From: Poteriospumella lacustris
Lineage: Eukaryota; Sar; Chrysophyceae; Chromulinales; Dinobryaceae
Reading direction: 5' to 3'
Length of the DNA: 47,506 nucleotides
Assembly (NCBI GenBank): GCA_008000375.1
Contig: SMOI01000180.1
Location: 20,187-67,692, forward strand
A model generated the notes under the pieces. That model was not told the origin of the DNA and ran no database searches. It worked only from the letters and a program-made list of their open reading frames with translations. A program made the translations under genes and the position numbers. Below are positions 1 to 10,752 of the stretch, piece by piece. Position 1 is the stretch's first letter. Each line of letters opens with the position of its first letter.

Positions 1-1154
1 CTCGCGTTCATGACGTCGCCAATGCGCCAACGATACCATCTCGCCACACGTGGAACACTGCACCAACTCTTGTCGTTGGCGCGACTTGGCAATCAATGTT
101 TCTCGTAGTCGTTCCGCGGGACAGTGCTTTTGCAAATGTTGATTCATCATCGCAAAGGGAATATTCGTTTCCCGGCAACCCGAGCCGTAATTGGGACACA
201 TAATTTCACGGAAATGACACGTTTTTGCCATGTGCAAGGCCAATTGACTTTCGCGGACTCCTTCCCCACACTGACTGCAGACAGCGACCGCTGGTGTCTT
301 GACTTCTTCGGCGGGCGTCACACCCTCTTCCATGGATGGGGATGCTGGTCGCTGCTGGGCCAGCTTTGCCGCCTCTTGCGCTGCTCTCTTGGCTTGCAAC
401 GCGGCTTCCTCTCGTCGACGGGCTTCGTCTTCCTTACGCTTGCGTTCCTCTTCTTCTTTCATACGAAGCCGAAGCTCGGCACGTTGTAGGAGCGCACGGC
501 GCTGTTGTGCAATTTTGCATTCTTCTTGTAGATGCCATTTCAGCGACGACGCATTCATTTTCGCGCCGCAGCCAGCGTTGGGACACGTGACGATCTTGTT
601 CGTGCACAACTGCGCCTCGTGGCTATAATAGTCAGTTGTGTGAGCGATGCGCACAGCAACACAAATTCGTGTGTTATTCGTCGCCACTTACAGTTTGAAT
701 GTCTTGAGTTCGACTTGTTGCAAGCAGTCCGGGCATGTGACTATCAACATCATTGTGACCCGTGAGCCACGAAGCAGGACGGTGTGAAGCCAAAGGAAAG
801 CATTCTTACCCATTTCCACAGCCATTGTTTGGATCTTGAAGGACTCATCGGGTTCAGCATGATGTGGCGCTTCACGTTTGCCAAATATTTGAGACAAGGA
901 TTGGCTAGAGAGCAACGCGCTGGAGGAAGGTGGACCACGCCGTCCACCTCGAGTAGGGGAACGATTTTTGTTTGCTCCAAGGGCTGTTAGATCCTTCTCT
1001 GTTGCAAGTATTTCGATAGCTCTGTGCGCGAAATTGCATTCAGCGAACGACACGAAATTTGTTGGGTAGAGAGGATCAATGGCACTTACCGGTCAATAAC
1101 TTGCAGCTGTTGCTGGAGTTGGAGCTTGGCAGGATCTGCTGATGAAGGTTTCAT
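1..1154 (-). CDS. TRAF-type / C2HC zinc-finger protein, partial (C-terminus beyond the left edge)
   Basis: Four exons fit on the minus strand: 1154-1090, 1021-810, 740-692 and 622 to the window edge. All have GT-AG ends and the frame is kept throughout. The start at 1154 reads MKPSSADPAKLQLQQQLQ. From exon 3 on, repeated Cys/His knuckles appear: CPDC...H...C, then CPNAGC...H...C, CSQCGE...H...C, CPNYGSGC...H...C and CSTCGE...H...H. A Glu/Arg/Ala-rich helical stretch separates the second and third knuckles. This alternating pattern is typical of TRAF-type zinc fingers in XAF1/TRAFD1-like adaptors, which usually mediate protein contacts. The partner is unknown. The intron at 809-741 is a multiple of three with no stop in frame, so a retained-intron isoform would also be open. 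The zinc-finger class is well supported; the family assignment is inference. Confidence 0.7.
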
Positions 1155-1606
1155 CTCTCAGAAAAATAAGAAATCAAAGTTGGTATCGGTTAGCGCAGAA
1201 TGATGATGAGAGTGCGACAGGAAAGGAAGGACAGTGCTTGTTTCAGCAGTAAAATTAAGAACGTCTCGTCAGCAGCTGAGCATGCTGCAATCAAACTATG
1301 ATATTTGTGGAGATTAGACTCCAGATTGGTTCGTTCTTTCCAGTGCAACGCTTCCTTTCGGTACGTCGTAAGGGAGTGGCAAAGAAACATGAAAAAGACC
1401 AACGCGAAGACTTGAAAAAAACGAAGACAACAGACAGACAGGACTGTTGTTTGCAATGAAATGAAACGCCCTTCGAGCGGTTTCATCCGTAACCCTTTTT
1501 TGATTTCATGCCGATCGATTGCTTGATTGAAAAAGGCCTCGAACATCAAAGTCCCTGCCTTTCATAAGTTTTTGGTTCGTAACGGTTCCATATTTCTTGT
1601 AGGAAA
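1155..1606. other. Divergent intergenic region (shared promoter)
   Basis: This 452-base gap separates two divergently transcribed genes and must hold both promoters. A tttcttgtag acceptor-like sequence ends five bases before the plus-strand ATG at 1607, so that gene may have an intron in its 5' leader. No TATA box or other firm element is seen. A 119-residue open frame on the minus strand is treated as chance. Confidence 0.5.
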
Positions 1607-3148
1607 ATGAGCCACAGCTACATGCGATTAGCTGACGTCAGTCCGGAAGATGTTGAAGATGGAGTGGTAGATGCAAAGTTACGTGATAGTGGCGTCATCG
1701 ACGACAAAGACATCATCGACTATGTTCGTAAATACTCGTCCACAACACAGGGACACACTGAGTTTTATCTTTCGTTGCTACAAGACATCTTTTATCACCC
1801 CAATCTGAGTAAGTAGAGTTCAGCTTCGCTGCTACTTCTACTTTTTTACCGCTGCTGCTTTGTATTAGAAACGAATCGACTTTTCATCGAGAATCCGGTC
1901 ACGGGCCAGTTTCAAGTTTCCGAAGGAGTCAAAGACCTTCGCGATGCGCAAAAACGACAAGACCAAGCTAAAGTTGATGAAGATGATAAACTCTTGGAAG
2001 GGGCGAACGGCTTGGTGGAGCTTTCACCAGAAGAAGAACTGGACTTTCGAACAAAAATGATGGCGCTGCCTCCGAGACCTCGGCCACGCGATAAGCCCAT
2101 CGAGGAAGCGGCTCAAGAAAATTTAGCAGAAGAATGGCATACAGTGACTATGGAGTATCGCAACTTCGCCTTTGTTAAGCGCATGATATTCCTGATTTTT
2201 CAGGTACTATGCTGTGAGAATCTGTACGTTCGCTCATCCTAATCAGTCGTTCGACTACAGGGCTTGTTGGCCGGCTTCTGTGTTGTGACTGTCTTTCTTG
2301 AGGAAGCTCTGGTACGTTCATTGGGCTTGCTTATTTCCTTTGCGAACTGAACCTTTTTCATAATTTTCTGATGCCCCAGGATGGATCAAAATCAGACTTC
2401 TTCACGTATTATCAGCCATTTGCGCAAGAAGTTCGACGGTACATGTACTTGTTGGCGACGCTTTCCCTGTTGGGAATGGTGGATCATGTCCTGACCACAT
2501 GGAACCATATTTCATCTCCGAATCCGTTAGCTGATGGTTTGTCGACCAATTTGGCGGTCAAAATCAATGATTACCAACGGACGTCTATGTTACTGGGAAT
2601 TATTTTGACAGCGCTTTACGTCATTTGCTTCCTGTCGACGGTGATAATGTCACCATTTGATGTGCTGGTCTACATAAAAAACGATGACGGTTCGTCGTCC
2701 ACTTCGACGAGTAATTGGGCGGACGTGGCCGTTGACGACGAAAAGTTTTCTTCCAGTTATAGTCGATGGTCGACGTTGAACAGCATTCGCGCGGCTACCG
2801 CCTTGTTGGCATGGCTTTGCACTTGTTATTTGCTGTGGCGTGATATCTCTCGGTACACAAAAATGTGGCATTATTTGCGGAATGTACGGAAAACCGCAAT
2901 CTTGTGGATGAAGCGAGCACGCTTGTTACAAGGGCAAGAGGATCTCGATACTGTGTCCTATGGCGAACTTGCTGAACTGATTTCGAGCCAAGAGGTACTG
3001 TTATCCCAACGTTACCATCGTTTGAGTTTTGTTCGACTAACCTTCTTTCGTTCTGTCTTTCTACGTGTAGTTTGGACTACAGCGAAGTCGTATGGCTTTG
3101 TCGTTGATGCTTTTGGAGAGGCAACAACGACAACAGCTTAGCAAATAG
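1607..3148 (+). CDS. TMEM237: TMEM237-like ciliary transition-zone membrane protein
   Basis: Five exons fit: 1607-1808, 1869-2203, 2261-2311, 2380-2994 and 3071-3148, giving 426 residues. The N-terminal half is charged and soluble. A four-helix membrane part follows. Its first helix spans the splice that joins IFLIFQ to GLLAGFCVVTVFLEEAL. Next come HYQPLA-like text (YYQPFAQEVRRYMYLL), a helix ending in MVDHVLTTW, then LLGIILTALYVICFLSTVIM and a last helix near TALLAWLCTCYLLW. The H/QGLLAG helix followed by the YxPxA and tyrosine-rich segment is the TMEM237 (JBTS14) pattern. That protein belongs to the transition-zone gate at the base of cilia. If the last intron is not removed, the frame stays open to 3141 with a different tail. 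The strong pyrimidine tract before 3071 favours splicing. Family identity is by recognition. Confidence 0.7.
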
Positions 3149-3279
3149 ACGAAGAGACGTTTCGTAGCCAAATGTACATACATCTTTAGATGCTTTCCTT
3201 CCAGTTACTACTCGACCTATTTACAACAGCAAGGAAGCCAACAGCAACAACCAATTCAAACTAATTTTGTTTGTAGTTG

Positions 3280-4092
3280 TTATTCTAGTGCCTTCGCCAC
3301 ATGAACTCGAATGTTAGAAAGGACCAGGAAGCCAATGCCCATGTTGGCAAATCCGAGCGAACATCGCATTGTGGTGCCTGCAAACAGACGTGACATACCA
3401 CCAGATTGATAAACCTCTCTCGCAATGGATACAATTCCCATAGAGCCATGCTCATGGTGTCCATGGGCTGCCACTCGATGTCGCTGCATTTCCGTTTTGA
3501 TCACATCTAACGGTTGCGACACTATTGATCCGAGCATACCGCCGAAAGCTGCCGAGAAGAAAGGATGGTCTCTTCCGTAGACTTTCGTAGAAAACCCAAC
3601 ACAAACTGCGAATATTACGTTTCTGCATATTAAAGGCGTAAAACCATCGTATAAACGGCGGTTCCATTGCACATGTGATGCACCAGTCATTAACTTTGTT
3701 TTGAAGACTTCGATCGGATTATCGACAACACTTTGCACAGCTCCGGCCACCATTCCAGGCAAAACGAATTGAAAGAATCGATTGTCGATGCCAGAGTTGG
3801 CGGTATACTCATTCATGGAGTTCAATGTGCCCCAGTATACCAGTCTCATTGGCATGATTCCCACAATCCGCGGAACCAAGCCCTTGTAGAATCCAAGCAG
3901 CTTATCTCCTGAGTAAATGCTACCAATCGCTTGAAATATTCCCGATGGTCGCTTTTCCAATGCTAAGCGCTGCATTTCCGTTTTAACGCGATCGATTGGA
4001 TGAGTGGAACATGCCTCGACGATGCCTGACAGCCCCGCCGAAATGGGCAACACCAGGATCTTCAATGACGGTTGCTTGGTAGATTCTAACAT
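3280..4092 (-). CDS. Mitochondrial carrier family (SLC25) transporter
   Basis: A single exon of 270 residues, close to the usual 280-320 of the family. Three repeats each carry the signature PX[DE]XX[KR] at the end of the odd helices: HPIDRVKTEMQR, NPIEVFKTKL and QPLDVIKTEMQR. Glycine-rich even-helix motifs are also present (GFYKGLVPRIVG, MSRLFAGTTMRC). Such proteins have six transmembrane helices and exchange metabolites across the inner mitochondrial membrane. The substrate cannot be assigned safely from what I see. The signatures resemble di/tricarboxylate-type carriers more than ADP/ATP carriers, since the RRRMMM motif is absent. There is no cleavable presequence, as is normal for this family. 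The start at 4092 is the first ATG in frame. Confidence 0.9.
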   Translation of the reverse strand: MLESTKQPSLKILVLPISAGLSGIVEACSTHPIDRVKTEMQRLALEKRPSGIFQAIGSIYSGDKLLGFYKGLVPRIVGIMPMRLVYWGTLNSMNEYTANSGIDNRFFQFVLPGMVAGAVQSVVDNPIEVFKTKLMTGASHVQWNRRLYDGFTPLICRNVIFAVCVGFSTKVYGRDHPFFSAAFGGMLGSIVSQPLDVIKTEMQRHRVAAHGHHEHGSMGIVSIAREVYQSGGMSRLFAGTTMRCSLGFANMGIGFLVLSNIRVHVAKALE

Positions 4093-4601
4093 TCTTCTTT
4101 GTTTACGCCACTTTTATTCCATGTGTGCATTCCATGCGACCCGTGGTCGTGTTTCGATCCCCTTTCTGTCTAAAGTGAATGATGAAGGAGGATGGAAAAA
4201 GGGCGAGGAAGAAACTGAAGCTGAGAAGAAACCTCTTCCGCCGACTGTGCACAAACCATTTATGTAGCCTATTTATTATCTTGGAAATTGTGAAATTACA
4301 AGTACAGCACAAACTCTGAGATTGTGTACAATAGTATTTACATTCAACAGTCTTTTATATAATATATAATCGATAAAAAGGTTGAAAGTATGTACATAAA
4401 AGTATTTCTCCTCCACTAACCGTTTCAAAGTCGCCTTCCCGCATCGTCAATCATCAAGACTTCGTTCGCAGCAGGATTGTTGGTGTGCAAGCTGCATACA
4501 AACATAAAGAAAACCTCAGATAAATAAGGCTCATGGTGAATATCAACCAGTGATTTTGTCTATATACTATCCCCTGGCGAATGTTCACAAAGGTGTAAAG
4601 A
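4093..4601. other. Divergent intergenic region, AT-rich
   Basis: This 509-base gap lies between the carrier gene (minus) and the channel gene (plus). It has an AT-rich core near 4340-4400 (tatataatatataatcgat), a plausible nucleosome-free promoter for both genes. I see no coding sequence in it. Confidence 0.5.
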
Positions 4602-7178
4602 ATGTTCAACCGACACAAAATATATCCTGAGGAGGAGACAGCGAAGAAGGATTCGTTGAGCATCGATCGTGTGATCGATCTTGTGACAAGTGAAATTGAC
4701 CAAATTGCAAACGAAGCAGATCAGTTAACATATCAAAGTCGAAGTGCGAAGTCATCGGGTCCTGTCATAGCAACACAAGTGGCACCAAATCGTAACTCTG
4801 TTGGTGGTGCGATCGTTGTTGGAGAAAAATTTCAATCTGCGTCCAAAGGGACAGGAGTCGCAGGTGACGATGAAGTGGAGGAAATCAAATTGTCCCACGA
4901 AGTATTCAATAGCGAAGAGAAACTGACCGAGGAGCTGTCGGAACATTTTAAGGTGTTGCAGAAACAAATCGAAGAGTATCGCAAATTGTACCAATCTGCT
5001 GCAAGTAAGCTGAAAGATACACAAACCAAGCTGAGTTCCACCGAAGAAAAGCTAAACAGCGTTGAAGAAGAGAAAACACAATTGCAAGAACAACTAGCCA
5101 ACGCGTCACGGGATGCGTTGGGCGGAGGAACGAATCACACGTCGTCCACCAATGCCTTACTTCTTCAAAATCGACCCGGGGGCAAATCACGCGATGCCGC
5201 TGCGCAATCTGATGCCATGCAAAAGCGAGCAGAAGAACTTCGCCGTGCACTGTTGTTTGAAAACGAAGAAGACACGGCTATCAACTTGGAAAGCATTTTA
5301 CAATCGAAAAACATTTGGGTCGCCATTTACGAATATTTCGCGACGGTTGACCCGTTCAAACGAGACATTGGCCTGATTCAATCTCGTTTTGGCTCGTCGG
5401 TGGCTTCGTATTTTATTTTCAATCGTTATTTGATAAATCAAACGATTGCAACGGCAACGATTGCGTTGGGGTTTTTCATCTGGCATATTTTCGTCATATC
5501 GGATCGCAACGTACAGTGGGGTCGCTACTTTGATTCCGTTGGGTATCTGCCATATGTCATGGCATACTCGTCGTTCTCGACCAGTGAAGCCTTGATGTAT
5601 GACTGCCTGGTGTTGATTGTGTTGATTTGGACTATGACGTCGATTTTGTTCAAAATGGGCACTGAAGATAAAGTTGTCAAGACGTTGGATGCCTTGGATG
5701 CAGAGAATGTCAATCCATATTCCAAAGAAGTCTTGGCAGCCTGGGATAATTCGCGGGTGAAACCGACAGAAATCGACGAATTTTCTGGAAGTTTCGGCAA
5801 TCGATTGCTTCAGGAACTTGAGGAGACGAAAACACAGGGTATTCAAAAGGCTCGCTCACGATATGAGCTCTTTTTCGTATATACAAGGCGTACCTTGGGT
5901 TTTATGTCGTTTATAATTGTCGTTGTCGCTTCGTTTACGATCATTTTGTATGTGACGGTGTATGGTAACACCATCGCCAAATTTGTGGCCCAAGCGAATA
6001 TTCCTGGTTTGACGACGTCGAACGTCAATTCGTTGATTGTGCCGATCATTTTGAATGTGGTCAACGGGGCTTTACCAACGATTTTCGTGTTTATTACGAA
6101 ACAAGAAGGATGGGATGCCTCGTCCACGAAAACGAATTTGATGATGTTTCGTTTGTATTTGGCGAGTACGTTGAATGGCTTGTTGACCGTGTTTTCGTAT
6201 TTGGTGCTCGCGGATCCGTTTTTGCTGGCCCAATATTCGAATCTCCGGAGTTCCTTCGGATTGGACGAAAACACACAAGACTACAATTGTCGTATGGATC
6301 AAGTCGCAGAAGGTTTGTTCACGTTGGTAGGGTTTTCTTGGGTCATCGATCATGCCATCCTCGTGATTATGCCGATTGCCAAGTACTGTTTAGCGCGCTA
6401 CATCTTGCGGAAAGAATACATCAAAGATGAATTTGAAGTCGCTGACAACATGGTGAAGCGCATGAATTTCATGGGGTTGGTCTTTGCGTCGTTTGCCTTT
6501 TGTCCCCTGGCGTTGATCTTCGTCCCCTGGTTCTTGATTGTCGGTTTCAAATTTGAGAAAAACGTCATCAAATATTTTTATGCGAAGCCGAAGCGCCCCT
6601 GGCAAGGTCAAAAAGCGGGATTGGTCTATACCGCGTTTTATTTGTCTTCGTTTGTGTTGGTCGGTTTGTCGGTGTCCGCGTATTTTTTCACCACGAAAAC
6701 GTTTGCCAAGGCTTGCGATGTCCAAGATACCTTCGTGCATTTGTGTGCCGATGCAGTTGGCTCCGTGGGTACCGATACCTGCACGATGGACGCCACGAAT
6801 AAGTATTATCGGCATTACCGATCCTTGGAGTATCCCAAGGCAATATGTACACGTGCCTGTGGACCGTTTGTGAACAGTTTGAGCAACCTGGCACCGTTAC
6901 ATTTGTGGGTGACCGATCGATATCCCGTGAAGATACTGTGGGATGTCATCTTGGTTTATCCGTATTTGCCATGGGCGGTGGTGTTGGTGGTCTTCATGGT
7001 CATGATCTCGATTGCGAATACGCTGGACGTGGTGAAGTATGCGGCATCGTCGAAAGAACGCACGTTAGAGACGCAATTGTTGTCGCTGGATGCGGAGAAG
7101 AAGAAACAAGAGAAATTGCTGAAGAAGCTGCAATCGATTGAGGTCGCCGAGGGAGACGACGGTGGTCATATCGAATAA
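4602..7178 (+). CDS. TMC-family (transmembrane channel-like) membrane protein
   Basis: One uninterrupted exon of 858 residues. Residues 1-240 are cytosolic, with a coiled coil at about 100-170 (EELSEHFKVLQKQIEEYRK and following). Ten or so hydrophobic helices follow. The first is preceded by QSRFGSSVASYFIFNRYL, which matches the conserved entry to the TMC channel (Gs-v-sYF-FLRwl). Other TMC-like elements are VNGALPTIFVFITKQEGW, the segment ending in VGFSWVIDH, and PWFLIVGFKFEKNVIKYF followed by KRPWQGQKAG (compare the RPWRAS-type loop). A short C-terminal coiled coil (AEKKKQEKLLKKLQ) ends the protein. TMC proteins are anoctamin-related cation channels linked to mechanosensation. Here the canonical CWE-x-x-VGQE motif is only loosely kept (RMDQVAEGLFTLVG). 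Channel activity is therefore inference. Confidence 0.75.
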   Translation: MFNRHKIYPEEETAKKDSLSIDRVIDLVTSEIDQIANEADQLTYQSRSAKSSGPVIATQVAPNRNSVGGAIVVGEKFQSASKGTGVAGDDEVEEIKLSHEVFNSEEKLTEELSEHFKVLQKQIEEYRKLYQSAASKLKDTQTKLSSTEEKLNSVEEEKTQLQEQLANASRDALGGGTNHTSSTNALLLQNRPGGKSRDAAAQSDAMQKRAEELRRALLFENEEDTAINLESILQSKNIWVAIYEYFATVDPFKRDIGLIQSRFGSSVASYFIFNRYLINQTIATATIALGFFIWHIFVISDRNVQWGRYFDSVGYLPYVMAYSSFSTSEALMYDCLVLIVLIWTMTSILFKMGTEDKVVKTLDALDAENVNPYSKEVLAAWDNSRVKPTEIDEFSGSFGNRLLQELEETKTQGIQKARSRYELFFVYTRRTLGFMSFIIVVVASFTIILYVTVYGNTIAKFVAQANIPGLTTSNVNSLIVPIILNVVNGALPTIFVFITKQEGWDASSTKTNLMMFRLYLASTLNGLLTVFSYLVLADPFLLAQYSNLRSSFGLDENTQDYNCRMDQVAEGLFTLVGFSWVIDHAILVIMPIAKYCLARYILRKEYIKDEFEVADNMVKRMNFMGLVFASFAFCPLALIFVPWFLIVGFKFEKNVIKYFYAKPKRPWQGQKAGLVYTAFYLSSFVLVGLSVSAYFFTTKTFAKACDVQDTFVHLCADAVGSVGTDTCTMDATNKYYRHYRSLEYPKAICTRACGPFVNSLSNLAPLHLWVTDRYPVKILWDVILVYPYLPWAVVLVVFMVMISIANTLDVVKYAASSKERTLETQLLSLDAEKKKQEKLLKKLQSIEVAEGDDGGHIE

Positions 7179-7676
7179 TGGTGGTGGCAGTGGTGTTGTT
7201 GTTGGCGGCCGTTGCGCAGCGACGCAGGGGTGTGTGCGTGCAGGCGATGTCGCCGTGTGTGTGTTCTGTGTTTGTACAAGTCGTGCACTGCTGGCGTTCA
7301 TTTGACATTTGTGAATGTGCTATGTGCACTGTGGTATCCAATATGTGTTGTGTTTTTTGTTTGGTTTTCCCGTTGAAACGTCGCTTACGTTGGGAGATCC
7401 GGTGTCTTTTCTAACCCTAACGAAACGCCCCTCCCGCGTGCCCTCATACTTTTGTGTCTATCCCCGTCACCTGTAAGTACATAACCCGCGTCACTCTTGA
7501 TACGCAGTCCATCGATGGTCTGTTTCATGGTCCATTCCCTCTCCGAGTTTGTCATCCAAAAGGAACAGTTAAAGACAGTGCAGTGCACTCAGTAAGTTGA
7601 CGCGGTTGACGCGGTAGTTACAGAGAGCGACCAAGAAGTCGCATACCATACCCTTGTCTGCCCCCTTCATCAGTGT
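7179..7676. other. Convergent 3' intergenic region
   Basis: The 3' ends of the channel gene (plus) and PRORP (minus) face each other here. The first half is GT-rich. A telobox-like ctaaccctaa occurs at 7411-7420. Short open frames on both strands look like chance. No gene is supported. Confidence 0.5.
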
Positions 7677-10600
7677 TCACGGACGAAGCCGCAAGCATAT
7701 CCATTTCGCTTGATCCGTCGCGGGAATATGCCATCGATCTTTGTCGGGTGCTTCTTGAATGTTCCGTGAATAATTGCCGGGTTTGAAGAACGTGACCACG
7801 CCAGGCTGGCTGAAATCGTCGACGTCGGTATTGCCATAGCGGGCATTGGCGGATGATTTCGCTCTCGATTTGGATGACCTGTTCCGGTCTCTGCTGTTGT
7901 CGCGAGCGTTGTGGTTGTGGTTGTGGTTGTTTTTGTTGTTGCTGCCGCCGTTGGTACTGGAACTGCTACTGGAGCCGCCACCGCCGCCGCTGCTGCTATT
8001 GGTGCTGTTGCGTTGACCTGAATGAGGCCTTTGCTCACGAATGCCAACCAACGGTGGGGCGTTCATCGCGCCGTCCAATGTACCAGCCGCCCACGACGAC
8101 GAAGACGACGACAGCGGAGCGTTGGTATCCGCACCTGCTGTCGGCGACTTCGACGAGGGAACGTTATACCGCGTGAACTCTTTGTCTACAGAAGAAGGAA
8201 GGAAAGACGCTCGATTGTTAGCACACATCGGAGCCACCACATCGACAGGGAAACTTACTGGTGACGATGGAAAACATCGGTGTAGGAAAAATAGAACTGA
8301 TGATACCACCCGCAATCGTGCGGTAGGTTGTTGGCGCGGGCGCGTCCACCGACGGTGACGACGAGAACGACGAGGACGAGGCCGAGGAAGAAGGAGGGTT
8401 AGCGCTAGCTTGGTCTCCGCCAGTGGCCGCGCTGTCTTCCTCGGCCGCGGTCGCAGTTGATGATAACCGTTCCGCGTGTACCGCGGCGGCGGCGGGTGAC
8501 GTACGCGTATCCGTATCATGCACCTCGGTCGATTCAGACGACACATAATCCTCGTCGTCGACACTGGTATCGAAGAACGGTGTAGACTCTGCTGCGGAAT
8601 CCTCCAACGAGGACAAACTGGCCGTGTGTGACGTGGCAAAGGATGTTCCAGGCTCGACGGTATGGCCGGCAGCCTCACTGTCCGCTAAACTGGCCGCATT
8701 GGACTTCATGCCCAACAACCCATCTCGTGTTGACGCGCGGAAAATAGAGAAATAGACCACCATCGAGGTACGTAATCGTGCAAAGGTCTTGCTGGCCATC
8801 GCGGACAAGGCATGATCCCGTACCAAATCATTCGTCACGACGAAACATTCATTCCGACGCCCTTCGTACACCGTCGCCAACAACCAAAACAAATCATCGT
8901 TCATCCCGCTCGGTACCGTGTACAACATCTTCTGTTCTTCCAGCTTACGTACGAAGGCCATTTCATTGGGTTGGAGCAGGGTCCGTCCTACGCGTGATGT
9001 CCGAATACTGTTGTGAATGAGGGGAAAGTGTTTGGGGCTGTACAGCGACGGCAAAATGACCAAGACACGTTTGCCAATGCGTTCCAATTCTTCCAATACC
9101 AATCGTATTTGTCCATACGAGAAACGACCTCCTCCGTAGTTTTGATTGTCATACGCCACGTTCGCACCGTCGATGATGTATTCAAATTCCTTTTGCGATT
9201 GCAAGAAGGTTTCAAAGGCCTGTAAATGGCTTCGACCCTGGGGCGACGCCTTGCCCGCCAGGTTGTACAGCGCTTCACGTAATTCCTGCTTTTCGGCGGA
9301 TTGCAACGGGATGTTGTCGACGGTGCCCTCACAGTGCGGACAAATGGCGGTACTCGGTGGGATCGACACCAACCGCGCATCCAAGGTACTTTCCCATTCC
9401 CATCGGAAAGGATTGATGACTTGACTGCGTTCATAGACGATATCTGGATTGCTGATCTCCTGGTTCGTTGTTGTCGTCGCGAGGGGGTCCTCCGACGGTG
9501 ACAAAGACGGCGAAGGATCGGACATCGTCGCTACTGCTGACACTGCTTCTGTGGAAGATGAGGAGGATGAGGAGGATGAGGATGTGGTGGCGTCAGCGAG
9601 TGTGTTCGATTGGTGTGCTGATGCTGATGATGCTGCTGCTGACGAGGACGCGGATTCTTTGATGGCGGTTAAGATTTGTTTGCGCATGGCTTTGACCACA
9701 AACCGTTCGGGGAAAAATTCAATGCGCTCACAGTCACGCAACGCCTCTGGAATATACGGGTCCATGTGGCGCGGCAATGGGATAGACTCGTTCGCCCACA
9801 AGGACTTCTTGTCGACGTTTTTGAAAGAAATGTTGTAGGCCACCAAGGAACCATCTTTGGTGAAATCTCGATCGGAGATAATGCTGCCCGTTAAATCGTC
9901 TTTGCTGGAGACGAGCAACCCCAATTCAGCCGTCATTTCGGAACTGCAGCGATTGACCACATTGTTGATGATTGTCAATTGTTCACCAGGAATACCCTGA
10001 ATGAATTCAGCGGATTCTCGCAGTAACGCCACCATGGAGGGATACAATGCGATGGCTTTCTCTCGATCGTGGTGTCGTAGTTTCGCATAGGCACGCAGAA
10101 TATGTTGAAACTGTTCAGATCGCAAGGTTAAGCCACAGCGTTTCACGAGCGTCACAAGTTCAAGTTGTTTTTCAATGTCTAATGCATTTTCATATGCTTC
10201 AAACAGTGGTTGAAACCAACGTAAACGAGGTTCCCAAGTTCGTTGGAGCATGTCAGTCACATACTTCATGGCGACCTCTGTTTGACCCGCATCACAATGG
10301 CACCGAACGAATGCCAAAAATGCTACCTCTGGTACAGGCAAATTCTTACTATGTAAGATGTCCATCACTTTGGCTAGCTCTGGCAAATGGGTTTTCGAAT
10401 CGAACGCGCTGAGGTAAATGTTCATCATCGTCGTCATCAATCGATTGGAGTGTAGTCCACTTTTGAAAGCCTTTTCAAAGACAGTTGTAGCCGTGGGAAA
10501 GTCATTCGCTTTCACTGCTCTGATCATTTGAATGTTCAGCGAACTCGCTTCTTGTTCGATCTGTCCCATATCTTCAAACAACCGGGACAGTCTTTTCCGT

Positions 10601-10752
10601 CTGTTTCCAGTGTACGAGAGCGGAGCACGGAGCTTCGATGCTTGCACGGCACGCCGCAATGGCATCCACGAACGAACAGATTGCATCATGTAAAAAGCAA
10701 TCAGTGAAAAGACACAACAATAAATGAAAAATGTTTTGTGGCCCAAAGCCAT
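7677..10752 (-). CDS. PRORP: Proteinaceous RNase P (PRORP) with a long low-complexity insertion
   Basis: Two exons, 10752-8259 and 8185-7677, give 1000 residues; plant PRORPs have about 530-570. Residues 1-30 hold a hydrophobic segment (FFIYCCVFSLIAFYMM) followed by a basic stretch, a likely organelle or bipartite targeting sequence. PPR-like helical repeats cover about 70-250. A zinc-site half, AICPHCEG, lies near 471. The NYN metallonuclease domain has its expected aspartates: DGANVAYDNQNY (about 528), MNDDLFWLL (about 618-619) and VTNDLVRDH (about 642). The closing zinc-site half, IQEAPDKDRWHIP and WICLRL, lies near the C-terminus in exon 2. PRORP removes 5' leaders from pre-tRNAs without an RNA subunit. 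The oddity is the roughly 310-residue Ser/Thr/Asp/Gly/Asn-rich insertion between the nuclease and the closing motif. An additional Ser/Thr run sits upstream of the CPHC motif. Confidence 0.9.

Noticed and set aside
1190-1549. 119-codon minus-strand frame with one hydrophobic stretch
   Set aside because: It lies in a divergent promoter region. The hydrophobic run is the only feature, and no splice partners or homology-like motif are visible.
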